Below, piece by piece: positions 34,344-42,879 of a DNA stretch of 64,000 nucleotides. The DNA is from a bacterium. Its GTDB lineage: Bacteria; Vulcanimicrobiota; Vulcanimicrobiia; Vulcanimicrobiales; Vulcanimicrobiaceae. Both the position numbers and the translations under genes were made by a program. Positions within the stretch are counted from its first letter, which is position 1, and each line of letters opens with the position of its first letter. The DNA is taken from assembly GCA_021778415.1 (NCBI GenBank), contig JAJYCL010000011.1, positions 1-64,000 on the forward strand. Reading direction: 5' to 3'. Below the pieces are notes generated by a model that saw only the letters and a list, made by a program, of their open reading frames with translations, ran no database searches and had not been told where the DNA came from.

Positions 34344-35204
34344 ATGGGTCGCATCGTCAAAGGCGCTCGCGTTTCGTCGAGCGTTCGCATTGGGCTTCCT
34401 CAAGTATCCGTTTCCGAACTGGTACAGCATTCCGATGTCTCGTCGGTCGATCTCTTTGAACACGATCTTTTTACCGACGAATTCGATCACTCTCCCGTTG
34501 TCGAAACGCCGTCGCTTCCTGATCGTGCCGCGATTGTTGCCGAGATCGAAACGCTGATTCGTGAAAGTGCATCCGACGCGCGCACGCTCTTGGATCGTGC
34601 CCGCACCGACGCGATGGCGATGATCGAGATGGCCCAAGAACGGGTTGCAACCATTGAGGCCGAGGCAAAAGCAGCGGGGCAAGCCCAGGGTGAACAAGAC
34701 GGACGGACATCGGTCGATGCCGAGATGGCCGACATGCTTGCCACGATGCGCGGTTTAGTCGAGATGGCTCGAGAAGAGCGGCATAAAATCATTTCCGGTG
34801 CCGAGCATGAAATTGTGCGCTTAGCTGCAGCGATCGCCGAGCGCGTGATACATCGCTCGATCGGCGCAGATGAAAGCATCGTTCTCGATACCGTGCGGGC
34901 AGCCATTGCGCGCATCACCAGCCGTGAACGCGTCGTCGTCCGCATGAATCCGGCGGATATTGACATTATTCGCGATCATCGTGAGCGCGTCACTGCCGGA
35001 GCGGATATCGAACATCTCAAAATCGTCGAGGATCAACGGGTCGATCGTGGCGGCGTCATTGTCGAGACGGAGAGCGGAACGATCGACGGGCGCATCGCGA
35101 CGCAAATTCGCGAGACGCATCGACTGCTCGATATCGACGAACCGATCGAAGTGCGTGAGTCCCCTGAAGCTGCGGTCCTCGCAAGCCCGGCAAAAGCCGG
35201 TTAG
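34344..35204 (+). CDS. fliH: Flagellar assembly protein FliH
   Basis: A 286-aa mostly helical protein with a long coiled-coil centre rich in Glu/Ala/Arg (about 65-150) and the FliH/HrpE C-terminal domain (LAAAIAERVIHRSIGADESIVLDTVRAAIARI, then VVRMNPADIDIIRDHRERVTAGADIEHLKIVEDQRVDRGGVIVETESGTIDGRIATQ). FliH is the stator of the export ATPase, holding FliI at the base of the export gate. It sits between fliG and fliI in the usual order. Confidence 0.93.
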   Translation: MGRIVKGARVSSSVRIGLPQVSVSELVQHSDVSSVDLFEHDLFTDEFDHSPVVETPSLPDRAAIVAEIETLIRESASDARTLLDRARTDAMAMIEMAQERVATIEAEAKAAGQAQGEQDGRTSVDAEMADMLATMRGLVEMAREERHKIISGAEHEIVRLAAAIAERVIHRSIGADESIVLDTVRAAIARITSRERVVVRMNPADIDIIRDHRERVTAGADIEHLKIVEDQRVDRGGVIVETESGTIDGRIATQIRETHRLLDIDEPIEVRESPEAAVLASPAKAG

Positions 35205-35213
35205 GGCGCCTGC

Positions 35214-36524
35214 GTGAAGGCCTTTTCAGCCGATCCTTACCTTGGCATTCTTCGTAATGCCGAACTGATTCGCGAACATGGGAAAGTCCGTCAGGTCATC
35301 GGCGTTCTCGTCGAGTCCCGCGGCCCCGTTGTGGCCGTGGGTGAAACGTGTCGTATTCGTTACAAGCGAAATGCCGAGCCGGTGCTCGCGGAAGTCGTCG
35401 GTTTCCGCGATGATAATGTTTTGCTCATGCCGCTTGGTGAAATGGCCGGAATTGGGGCGGGAAGTGAAGTTGAAGCGCTCGGCGTTCCGCTGGAAATCGG
35501 CGTAACCGATCAATTATTGGGTCGTGTCCTCGATGGTTTAGGGCGACCGATGGACGGTTTAGGCAAAATTTTCGCCGAGCATCGTGCGGAAGTCGTGGCT
35601 GCGCCGCCGCCGGCGCTCTCGCGTCGCCGCGTGACTGAACCGCTATCCGTGGGAATACGGGCGATCGATGGATTGCTCACCTGCGGAAAAGGCCAACGCG
35701 TCGGCATCTTTTCCGGCAGCGGCGTCGGGAAATCAACCGTGCTTGGAATGATTGCCCGTAACACATCGGCCGATGTGAACGTGATTGCACTCGTCGGTGA
35801 ACGCGGCAAGGAAGTCCGCGATTTTATCGAGCGAGATTTAGGCGAAGCGGGCCTGCGCCGCAGCGTGGTCATCGTCTCAACGAGCGATCAACCGGCACTC
35901 GTGCGCATGAAGGCGGCGTTGGTCGCGATGACCGTTGCCGAATATTTCCGGGATGCCGGGCTTGATGTCATGTTCATGATGGACAGCGTCACGCGATTTG
36001 CTATGGCGCAACGCGAGATCGGGTTAGCCATCGGCGAACCGACGACCACGCGCGGGTATACACCATCGGTTTTTGCGATGCTGCCGCGCTTGCTCGAGCG
36101 GGCCGGAACGAGCGAACGAGGAACCATCACCGGGCTCTTTAGCGTGCTCGTCGAGGGCGACGATGTCAATGAACCGGTCGCCGATGCCGTTCGCTCGATT
36201 CTCGATGGCCATATCGTGTTGTCGCGGAAATTAGCATCGGCCAATCAATATCCGGCGATCGACGTGCTCCAATCCGTGAGCCGCGTCATGCCGGAGATCG
36301 TCGACGCGAATCATCTTTCGGCGGCATCGGCTGCGCGCGATATTCTTTCGACGTATCGCGATGCCGAAGATCTGGTCAACATCGGTGCCTATGTTTCCGG
36401 AAGCAATCCGCGTGTTGATCTGGCGCTCTCGAAGATCGAGGGCTTGCGACATTATCTGCGCCAAGGGGTCTATGAAGTGTCGAATTACGAGCAGTCGGTG
36501 CGACAACTCATGAGCGTTGCTTGA
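35214..36524 (+). CDS. fliI: Flagellum-specific ATP synthase FliI
   Basis: The 436-aa protein has the F1-beta-like fold: VGIFSGSGVGKSTVLGMIARNT (Walker A, about residues 162-182), VNVIALVGERGKEVRDFIE, VMFMMDSVTRFAMAQREIGLAIGEPTTTRGYTPSVFAMLPRLLERAG, and SVLVEGDDVNEPVADAVRSILDGHIVLSR. It energises export with FliH and FliJ. GTG start. Its stop overlaps the fliJ ATG (TGATG). Confidence 0.97.
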   Translation: MKAFSADPYLGILRNAELIREHGKVRQVIGVLVESRGPVVAVGETCRIRYKRNAEPVLAEVVGFRDDNVLLMPLGEMAGIGAGSEVEALGVPLEIGVTDQLLGRVLDGLGRPMDGLGKIFAEHRAEVVAAPPPALSRRRVTEPLSVGIRAIDGLLTCGKGQRVGIFSGSGVGKSTVLGMIARNTSADVNVIALVGERGKEVRDFIERDLGEAGLRRSVVIVSTSDQPALVRMKAALVAMTVAEYFRDAGLDVMFMMDSVTRFAMAQREIGLAIGEPTTTRGYTPSVFAMLPRLLERAGTSERGTITGLFSVLVEGDDVNEPVADAVRSILDGHIVLSRKLASANQYPAIDVLQSVSRVMPEIVDANHLSAASAARDILSTYRDAEDLVNIGAYVSGSNPRVDLALSKIEGLRHYLRQGVYEVSNYEQSVRQLMSVA

Positions 36525-36982
36525 TGGGGCGTTTTGTTTTTTCCCTTGAAGCCGTTCTCGGATATCGCAAGCGGCTAGAAGAAGAAGAACTCCTTCGCTT
36601 TTCGGAGCGTAATCGCGAACTCGTTCTCGCGCAGACGGAACTGGCGCGACTCAACGATGAATTTCGTCGCCAAACGAGCGAGCTACGCGAGGATCATCGC
36701 TCCTTTGGAGCCGAGGACTTGAGCTTACGCTATGCCCACTTGCAATTTCTCGATCGTTCCATCGACGCCCAACTCCGGACGGTCGAAGAGCGGCGCCTCG
36801 CCGTTGAGGAAGCCAGGGGTCGGCTGACCGAAGTCAGGAAAAACCGGAAGGTCGTGGACCGCCTGCGCGAACGCCGAGAAGATGAATTCATCGCAGAGGA
36901 ACTTCGCCGGGACCAGAAAGAACTCGATGACGTCAACGGCCGCTCGCACGGTCGCTCGTCACGCAAGAGAGGATCGCTATGA
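36524..36982 (+). CDS. fliJ: Flagellar export protein FliJ
   Basis: The 152-aa protein is almost entirely coiled coil (FSLEAVLGYRKRLEEEELLRFSERNRELVLAQTELARLND...), with the FliJ pattern MGRFVFSLEAVLxYR at the N-terminus. It connects FliI to FlhA. ATG 36524 overlaps the fliI stop. Identification rests on coiled-coil character, length and position. Confidence 0.9.
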   Translation: MGRFVFSLEAVLGYRKRLEEEELLRFSERNRELVLAQTELARLNDEFRRQTSELREDHRSFGAEDLSLRYAHLQFLDRSIDAQLRTVEERRLAVEEARGRLTEVRKNRKVVDRLRERREDEFIAEELRRDQKELDDVNGRSHGRSSRKRGSL

Positions 36983-37641
36983 TCGTCACACGACAACGGC
37001 GTAAGCCGTTCCCTTGGGGCCGGATCGTTCTGCCGTTCCTTGCCATTGCGCTTGTCGCGTTTGCCTTTTGGTGGGCACCATCACGTTCGGTGATCTTTAA
37101 CCCACGGATGTCCTCGTTTTGGACCTCGGCTTCGACCGTCTATAATCGCGTTGCGACACCATTTCATTTTGCCGAGCAAAATAAGGTGATCACCGCGCTC
37201 AATGCGCAAATTGCAACGCTCACGGCCCAATCGACCACGCAGACGGCACAGATTGCCGCCGATAAAAAGAAGCTCGCGTCGATGCAAAGCGAGCTCAATC
37301 GGGCGCAGGCCGATCTCGCGCAGGCTCGTTCGGTGAAGCCGGCGACGACGACAGCGGCAACGTCGCAGTCGAACGCGGCATCGCCATTTTCGAGTTCATC
37401 GACGCAGCGCACGTATGGCGATCTCGCGTCGGGCGCGACTCCGGACATGCGGAGAACGGCAGCCGCCTGGGCTGCGATGGATCCCGATACGCTGGCAAAA
37501 GTGCTCGAAAAATTACCCGTACCCTACGTGGCCCGTGTGATGGCCTTGATGTCCTCCGACAACGCGGCCGCGATTCTTGATGCGCTCCCGGCTACCTATG
37601 CGGCAAAACTGACCCAGGAGAATCCCGATCTACGCAAGTGA
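36979..37641 (+). CDS. MotE-like membrane-anchored protein (MgtE-N-like domain)
   Basis: The 220-aa protein has one N-terminal membrane helix (about 14-33), a coiled coil (about 70-115), a Thr/Ser/Ala-rich linker, and a C-terminal helical repeat (WAAMDPDTLAKVLEKLPVPYVARVMALMSSDNAAAILDALPATYAAKL) like the MgtE-N/MotE domain. Such proteins (FlbB/MotE) often follow fliJ and act in the periplasm around stators or basal bodies. It overlaps fliJ by 4 bp. Confidence 0.78.
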   Translation: MIVTRQRRKPFPWGRIVLPFLAIALVAFAFWWAPSRSVIFNPRMSSFWTSASTVYNRVATPFHFAEQNKVITALNAQIATLTAQSTTQTAQIAADKKKLASMQSELNRAQADLAQARSVKPATTTAATSQSNAASPFSSSSTQRTYGDLASGATPDMRRTAAAWAAMDPDTLAKVLEKLPVPYVARVMALMSSDNAAAILDALPATYAAKLTQENPDLRK

Positions 37642-38953
37642 GCGCGAGATTCTCGCCGATACCATCACGCCGATCCTGGCATTCCAAGCGCTCGCGTCTG
37701 ACGCGAGCGCCTGTTTATTAGAGTCGGTCGAGCGCGGTGGGCGTCTCTCCCGCTATTCGTTTCTCGGCTTGGATTTTGCTGAGTCGCGCTCATTTGCTTC
37801 GCACCTCGATGTGGCGCAAGAGATTCGTACCTATGTTGCGACCCATCGCCCGGATGGAGTCGCATCGGGTCTTGGCGGCGCACTGATCGTCGCATCCTAC
37901 GAGGCCAGCGCTCCGTTTGCGGGCATCGATCGCCCTACCGAAGCGGATATCCCCGATATCTTCGTTGCCGTTCCGGCGCTGTGGCTGATCTTCGATCATT
38001 TCACCCATCGGCTACGCGTCTGGTGTTCTGCTCGCGATGAAGCAACGGCGCACGCACGTATCGACGCGACGATTGCGCAACTTTTTGCTCACGTTCCGCG
38101 CCCGATTGGAAGCGTTGTCGCCACCTCGGCGGTGCATGCATCGCTCTCGCGCGAAGCGTACCTTGAGCGCGTTGCCCGAGCAAAACGTGCAATACATGAT
38201 GGCGAAGTCTATCAGTTACAGTTGGGCATTCGCTTTGAGGCCGATGTAGAGGGCGATCCCTTCGATATCTATCGTACCATTCGTTCACAGAACCCTTCGC
38301 CGTACATGTTCTTTGTGCGCACCGATTTCGGCACGATGCTCGGTGCGTCACCCGAATTTCTCGTGCGACTCGAAGGGCGAACGGCGCGGCTGCGTCCTCT
38401 CGCCGGAACGCGTCCTCGTGGAACAAGCGAAGAAGAAGATGTGCAAATCGCCGATGAACTGTTGACGAACGAAAAAGAGCGGGCCGAACACGTGATGCTT
38501 GTCGATCTCGGTCGCAACGATATCGGCGCAGTGTGCGCCTTCGGAAGCGTTCGCGTCACCGAGTTGTTGCAAGTCGAGCGCTATAGTCACGTTATGCATA
38601 TCGTCTCGGAAGTCAATGGGACGTTGCGTGACGATTGCGATGGGATCGATCTGTTCTTTTCCGGATTCCCGGCTGGAACGGTCACTGGGACGCCCAAAGT
38701 GCGAGCGATGCAACTCATTGCCGAAAACGAACCGGTTTCGCGCGGCTTTTACGCCGGCTCAATTGGAAGACTCTCGTTCGACGGAGAGTTTGATTCGTGC
38801 ATTTCCCTGCGCGGAATGCGCATCCAACATGGGCATGTCGCGTGGCAGGCCTCGGCTGGCATCGTGGCCGACAGCGATCCGCAGGCCGAATACGATGAAA
38901 TTCTGCACAAGACACGTATTGCGCGAAGCGTTCTTGGAGTGACCTATCCGTGA
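37628..38953 (+). CDS. trpE: Anthranilate synthase component I / aminodeoxychorismate synthase component I
   Basis: The protein has the chorismate-binding fold: PLAGTRPRG, DLGRNDIGAVCAFGSV, YSHVMHIVSEV, FPAGTVTGTPKVRAMQLI, AGIVADSDPQAEYDEILHKTR. It makes anthranilate or aminodeoxychorismate with the glutaminase next door. The family N-terminus (TPILAF and the Trp-binding LLES at residues 30-33) lies upstream of every ATG/GTG/TTG in frame; the first normal one is TTG 37769. AGGAGA (37616-37621) lies 6 bases before ATC 37628, used here as the start. It overlaps the preceding gene by 14 bp. TrpE versus PabB is undecided. Confidence 0.82.
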   Translation: MYASEREILADTITPILAFQALASDASACLLESVERGGRLSRYSFLGLDFAESRSFASHLDVAQEIRTYVATHRPDGVASGLGGALIVASYEASAPFAGIDRPTEADIPDIFVAVPALWLIFDHFTHRLRVWCSARDEATAHARIDATIAQLFAHVPRPIGSVVATSAVHASLSREAYLERVARAKRAIHDGEVYQLQLGIRFEADVEGDPFDIYRTIRSQNPSPYMFFVRTDFGTMLGASPEFLVRLEGRTARLRPLAGTRPRGTSEEEDVQIADELLTNEKERAEHVMLVDLGRNDIGAVCAFGSVRVTELLQVERYSHVMHIVSEVNGTLRDDCDGIDLFFSGFPAGTVTGTPKVRAMQLIAENEPVSRGFYAGSIGRLSFDGEFDSCISLRGMRIQHGHVAWQASAGIVADSDPQAEYDEILHKTRIARSVLGVTYP

Positions 38954-39525
38954 AGCTTCTTTTCATCGATAATATCGATTCATTCACCTATAATGTCGTG
39001 CATTTGTTGCACGATGCAGGTGCCGACGTTCGCGTCCTTCGCAACGACGATCCGACGATGGGTCGTGATGTTCTTCGTGGGATCGACGCGATGTGCATCG
39101 GCCCGGGCCCCGGCAAGCCTTCGGACACTCCGGCAATGCTTGATCTCGTCGCTTCGGCGATGGACGAGAAACTTCCGATACTTGGCGTTTGCTTAGGCTT
39201 ACAAGCTATCGGTGAACTCCTCGGAGCAAAAGTGATTCACGCTCCGCGTCAAATGCACGGCAAACTTTCGTCCATTACCCATGACGGGACCGGGATTTTT
39301 CGCGGTATCCCGGACGGTTTCTCGGCAACGCGCTATCATTCGCTGTGCCTCGATCCGGGCACGATACCGGCATCGATACGAGTGACGGCGCGAAGCGAGG
39401 ATGGGGTCATCCAAGGGATCGCTCACCGAGAGCTCCCGATTCATGCGGTGCAATTTCACCCCGAATCGGTATTAAGTGACTATGGTCACGACGTGGCCGT
39501 TAATTTTCTCCATCTCGCCGGTTAG
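38950..39525 (+). CDS. trpG: Anthranilate/aminodeoxychorismate synthase glutaminase component
   Basis: The 191-aa class I glutamine amidotransferase has FIDNIDSFTYNVVHLL, GPGPGKPSDT, the nucleophile loop LGVCLGLQAIGELLGAKV (Cys near residue 80), RYHSLCLD and the catalytic His-Glu in AVQFHPESVLS. It gives ammonia to the chorismate-binding partner whose gene overlaps by 4 bp. Start is GTG. The pair can serve tryptophan or folate synthesis. Confidence 0.93.
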   Translation: MKLLFIDNIDSFTYNVVHLLHDAGADVRVLRNDDPTMGRDVLRGIDAMCIGPGPGKPSDTPAMLDLVASAMDEKLPILGVCLGLQAIGELLGAKVIHAPRQMHGKLSSITHDGTGIFRGIPDGFSATRYHSLCLDPGTIPASIRVTARSEDGVIQGIAHRELPIHAVQFHPESVLSDYGHDVAVNFLHLAG

Positions 39526-41162
39526 TCGTTGGAATAGACGTCTTTAAAGCGTTCGCGAAGATCGCGTTTGAGAAATTTCCCGGTGCCGCTGCGCGGGATC
39601 GCGTCAATAAACATAACGCGATCCGGAATCCACCATTTTGCCAGCTTCCCTTCGAGCCATGCGCGGACGAGCGTCTCATCGAGTTGCGCATTTTCGCGAA
39701 TCACGACGACGGCCAACGGGCGTTCCTGCCATTTCGGATGTGCGATGCCCACGACGGCGGCTTCAACGACATCGGGGTGTCCCATAATGGTGTTCTCGAC
39801 ATCGACCGACGAGATCCATTCGCCGCCGGATTTCACGAGATCTTTCGCGCGATCGACGATACTAAAATAGCCGTGTTCATCGATGGTCCCGATATCTCCG
39901 GTGCAAAAATAGCCGTCGGAAAAAAGCATCGGATCGTGCTCCATGCGATAATACCTGCCGGTGACGGCGAAGCCGCGCACCCACAGCGTGCCGATGCTTT
40001 TCCCGTCGTGAGCAACGGCATGACCGCTGTCGTCTAGGAGTTTCGCCGCAACAATCGGTGAGAATACGCCTTGGCTGAGCAGCGCCTTACGCTGCGCCTC
40101 GGGGGATGCATGCTCGAGGGAACTCGTCATCCGCGAAACGGTGCCGATCGGCGACATTTCGGTCATTCCCCAGGCGTGGATCGTTTCGATCCCGAGAGCC
40201 ATGAGATCGTCATAGAGTTTGGGCGGAAGCGCCGATCCCCCGATAACAATGCGTTTAAGCGTCGGCAGCCGCTTGCGACTCGCATGTAAGGCATCGCGAA
40301 TGCCAAGCCAAACAGTGGGAACGCCGATCGACATGGTGATCGCTTCGCGTTCGATCAACTCGATCAGACTTGCCGCATCCATTTGCAGACCCGGCATGAC
40401 AAGTGAGGCGCCGGAAAGCAGTGCTGCAAAGGGTGATCCCCACGCGTTGACATGGAACATCGGGACAATCATCAATAATGAATCGCGTTCGGCGACACCC
40501 AGCGCGTCGGGCATGAGCGCCGCGAATGCGTGCAAAAACTGTGACCGATGCGAAAAGAGAACGCCTTTGGGCAATCCCGTCGTCGCCGATGTATAGCAGA
40601 GGGTAGCGGCACTCTGCTCGTCGATATCCGGCCACGCAAAACTGGTTGGTTTTCCGGCGAGGGAACGCTCGTACGCAAGCCCATTTTCGGGTTGTGCTGC
40701 GTGCGGTGCCATCGACATTACGCGCGGCGGATTCGTGAGCTGCGCGCACGCCGCGTTTGCGAGCGGAACGAGCGGTGCATCGGCGCAGATGAGTGCGTCC
40801 CCGGCGTGTTCGAAAATCCATGCGAGTTGATCTGCGGGGAGTCGAATGTTCACCGTATGGAGCACGGCGCCAATCATCGGAACGGCGTAATAGAGTTCGA
40901 GATGGCGATGGGTATTGCTGGCGAAACTTGCCACGCGATCTCCCGGTTTGATGCCGAGCTCAGTGAGCGCATGGGCAAGCTGGGCAACACGTTCGCCGAA
41001 TTGCGCGTAGGTGAAGCGGACGATTTGACCGTCGAGATCACGGGTGACGAGTGCGCGCTGCGGATGCGTGCGCATTGCATGCTCGAAAATCCATCCGATG
41101 GTCAATGGGACATCCATCATGGTCGACGGCATGGTAAAAAGGCGCGATTGCTGTTGCATCAT
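39522..41162 (-). CDS. AMP-forming fatty-acyl-CoA synthetase (long/medium chain)
   Basis: From ATG 41162 the protein has 546 aa; an open frame extends to 41435. Adenylation motifs: TLCYTSATTGLPKGVLFSHRS (P-loop, with Ala for the usual Gly), VPMFHVNAWGSPFAALLSGASLVMPG, AWGMTEMSPIGTVS, GYFCTGDIGTIDEHGYFSIVDRAKDLVKSGGEWISSVDVEN, and the C-terminal lysine region PRSGTGKFLKRDLRERF. It activates a fatty acid with ATP and CoA. It converges with trpG, overlapping by 4 bp, so it is not part of the aromatic operon. Confidence 0.93.
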   Translation of the reverse strand: MMQQQSRLFTMPSTMMDVPLTIGWIFEHAMRTHPQRALVTRDLDGQIVRFTYAQFGERVAQLAHALTELGIKPGDRVASFASNTHRHLELYYAVPMIGAVLHTVNIRLPADQLAWIFEHAGDALICADAPLVPLANAACAQLTNPPRVMSMAPHAAQPENGLAYERSLAGKPTSFAWPDIDEQSAATLCYTSATTGLPKGVLFSHRSQFLHAFAALMPDALGVAERDSLLMIVPMFHVNAWGSPFAALLSGASLVMPGLQMDAASLIELIEREAITMSIGVPTVWLGIRDALHASRKRLPTLKRIVIGGSALPPKLYDDLMALGIETIHAWGMTEMSPIGTVSRMTSSLEHASPEAQRKALLSQGVFSPIVAAKLLDDSGHAVAHDGKSIGTLWVRGFAVTGRYYRMEHDPMLFSDGYFCTGDIGTIDEHGYFSIVDRAKDLVKSGGEWISSVDVENTIMGHPDVVEAAVVGIAHPKWQERPLAVVVIRENAQLDETLVRAWLEGKLAKWWIPDRVMFIDAIPRSGTGKFLKRDLRERFKDVYSND

Positions 41163-41404
41163 GATGCTGTTCGAGGCTTTGTCGCGACGGCCTAGTATGG
41201 GCGGTGAGACAAACCGCTTGGCCTGCATAGCTAAGGAGCGTGAAGCATTTCGCGGTGTATGATTCCTACCTAGAACGGAATCAAAGGTTTTCGTAACGAG
41301 ATACCCGCCGTCTCCGATTACGCAACTGACGATTATGGCAGCGCCCGCTAAGCTGGAAACCGCCATGGTGATAGAGAAGGGCGTGGCTACATGGAGAGTG
41401 CTCG

Positions 41405-41836
41405 ATGAAACGTGCCCAAAATATCGTTGTTTCAATGTGGAGCCTTGCTCTAATGGTTGCTCCGGCTATCGGCTTTGCAAATCAGTCACGTGTCACGACT
41501 CCAGGGCGAGTCGTCGCACCGAGAATTGCAACGGTGAGCGGCTGGATAACCGTGGATTCCGCCTCGTTTGCGGCCAAGCATGTTGGTTGCAGCGCGATTG
41601 CGATACGGTATGAATCCGAGGGCTACGGCCCAACGGAGGTTACCCATGGGACCGGTAACGCGGCGGCCGGGACCTGCTACTATACATTCGAGATTCCGAA
41701 CCTAAAGTGGCCTGATGCTGCGGTCGTATCGACGGAATTACACGCTGTTCCGTGGGGACGGAATCGTACGGTTGTGGTGAAGCCGGGCAAGAGCGTTTCG
41801 CTGAATTTTTCCAGATCCGCACTGAAATATCCGTAA
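41405..41836 (+). CDS. Small secreted hypothetical protein
   Basis: A 143-aa protein with a signal peptide (MKRAQNIVVSMWSLALMVAPAIGFA). The mature part has beta-strand-like segments and two cysteines that could form a disulphide (in HVGCSAIAI and AAGTCYYTF). GGAGAG lies upstream of the ATG. No family is recognised. It lies between the divergently transcribed acyl-CoA ligase and the attenuator-controlled DAHP synthase. Confidence 0.65.
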   Translation: MKRAQNIVVSMWSLALMVAPAIGFANQSRVTTPGRVVAPRIATVSGWITVDSASFAAKHVGCSAIAIRYESEGYGPTEVTHGTGNAAAGTCYYTFEIPNLKWPDAAVVSTELHAVPWGRNRTVVVKPGKSVSLNFSRSALKYP

Positions 41837-41849
41837 TCGGTGAAATCGC

Positions 41850-41878
41850 TTGACGCGGTTGGTGGGGCGTGGTACTTT
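41850..41878 (+). promoter_or_regulatory. Promoter of the DAHP synthase attenuator unit
   Basis: TTGACG (41850-41855) and TACTTT (41873-41878) are spaced 17 bp. Transcription would start at about 41885-41886, at the ATG of the leader peptide, so the leader peptide message seems leaderless. Confidence 0.65.
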
Positions 41879-41885
41879 CCTGGAA

Positions 41886-41942
41886 ATGTTTTCCGTACGC
41901 TCGATTTCGTGGTGGTGGCACCTGACCGCAATTTGCCGGTGA
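41886..41942 (+). CDS. Trp-rich leader peptide for attenuation
   Basis: The 18-codon frame encodes MFSVRSISWWWHLTAICR and ends TGA (41940-41942). Three Trp codons in a row (41910-41918) sit just before a hairpin that can compete with a terminator at 41983-42010. This is the layout of a tryptophan leader peptide, in which ribosome stalling at Trp codons favours read-through. No clear Shine-Dalgarno precedes it; the start is probably leaderless. It is not detectable by ordinary gene finders because of its size. Confidence 0.82.
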   Translation: MFSVRSISWWWHLTAICR

Positions 41943-42010
41943 GGTAGTCGCGCATTCTCGAACGACGTTGTCGTTGTGAAAAGGCCGCCCACACCGGGCG
42001 GTCTTTTTTT
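41919..42010 (+). promoter_or_regulatory. Transcription attenuator (alternative hairpins) upstream of DAHP synthase
   Basis: Segments 1 and 2: ACCU-ACC-GCA (41920-41930) pairs with UGC-GGU-AGGU (41934-41945). Segments 2 and 3: CCGGUG (41936-41941) pairs with CACCGG (41992-41997), an antiterminator. Segments 3 and 4: the terminator stem GGCCGCCC/GGGCGGUC (41983-42003). A small hairpin AACGAC-GTT-GTCGTT (41961-41975) lies between. With scarce Trp-tRNA, a ribosome paused at 41910-41918 would block segment 1 and allow 2:3. The pairing is read by eye, not energy-calculated. Confidence 0.75.
41983..42010 (+). terminator. Attenuator terminator before DAHP synthase
   Basis: GGCCGCCC-ACACC-GGGCGGTC forms an 8-bp stem (41983-42003), with a T run (42004-42010) directly after it. 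It stands 30 bp upstream of the DAHP synthase ATG on the same strand, as an attenuator would. Confidence 0.92.
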
Positions 42011-42039
42011 TATGTTCTTTTTTTTCTAGGAGTGTGCCC

Positions 42040-42855
42040 ATGTATCGTCTCGTCAGCCGTGAAAATCGTAGTGCCAGCGTCGTCGCATTCGGTTCGGCGC
42101 AATTCGGAGGCCGCGAGTTTGTGATGATCGCGGGCCCTTGCGCCATTGAAAGCCGGGAGCAAATCGAACGAACGGCTCTGCATGTTGCACGCTGCGGCGC
42201 AAGCGTTGTTCGCGGTGGTGCCTATAAGCCGCGCACCTCACCCTATTCGTTTCAGGGGCTCGGCGATGTCGCCGTCGATCTCATCGCGCGAGCGAGTATT
42301 CACAGTGGACTGCCGAGCGTCGTCGAGGCCCTCGCCGAATCGGATCTTGCGGTGCTCGCGCCGCGCGTCGATGCCATTCAAATCGGTGCGCGAAATATGC
42401 AGAATTTTGCGCTCTTGCGAGCCGCTGCAAAGGCCGGTAAACCAATTCTCCTGAAGCGCGGGCCGGCGGCGACGCTCGACGAGTTGCTCTATGCCGCCGA
42501 ATATCTGCTGCTTGAAGGTAACCACGATGTCGTGCTGTGCGAGCGCGGCGTCCGGGGCTTCGATCCGCAGACGCGAAATCTGTTCGATCTGGCCGGCGCA
42601 TTACGACTCAAAGAGCTGACGCATCTGCCGGTCATTGTCGATCCTAGCCACGCGACCGGGCGTCGCAGCCTGGTGGCTCCGCTCGTTGTGGCGGCCGCTG
42701 CCGCCGGCCTTGACGGGGCGATGGTCGAGGTCCATCCCGATCCCAGCGTGGCCCGCTCCGACGCCGAGCAAGCATTGACGTTTGAGGACTTCGAGGAGCT
42801 GATGCGTCGATTATCGGGAGGTCCGGCTAAGGTCGTCATGGCCGCGGGCCGATAA
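42040..42855 (+). CDS. aroF: 3-Deoxy-7-phosphoheptulonate (DAHP) synthase, type I-beta core
   Basis: The 271-aa enzyme makes DAHP from PEP and erythrose-4-phosphate, the first shikimate step. It begins MYRLVSRENRSASVV, equivalent to the segment that follows the ferredoxin-like domain of Thermotoga-type enzymes, so that N-terminal regulatory domain is missing. Core motifs: MIAGPCAIES, RGGAYKPRTSPYSFQGLG, IQIGARNMQNF, LLKRGPAATLDELL, and IVDPSHATGRR. AGGAG lies 7 bases before ATG 42040. Regulation is likely through the Trp attenuator upstream instead of feedback by a regulatory domain. Confidence 0.93.
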   Translation: MYRLVSRENRSASVVAFGSAQFGGREFVMIAGPCAIESREQIERTALHVARCGASVVRGGAYKPRTSPYSFQGLGDVAVDLIARASIHSGLPSVVEALAESDLAVLAPRVDAIQIGARNMQNFALLRAAAKAGKPILLKRGPAATLDELLYAAEYLLLEGNHDVVLCERGVRGFDPQTRNLFDLAGALRLKELTHLPVIVDPSHATGRRSLVAPLVVAAAAAGLDGAMVEVHPDPSVARSDAEQALTFEDFEELMRRLSGGPAKVVMAAGR

Positions 42856-42879
42856 ATCGAAGTGAAAGGAGGTGAGAAA

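Noticed and set aside
37638-37770. GTG 37638 (overlapping the MotE-like stop) as the trpE/pabB start
   Set aside because: It is in a different frame that ends after about two dozen codons; a frame change would be needed. It remains possible only if a base is missing in the sequence.
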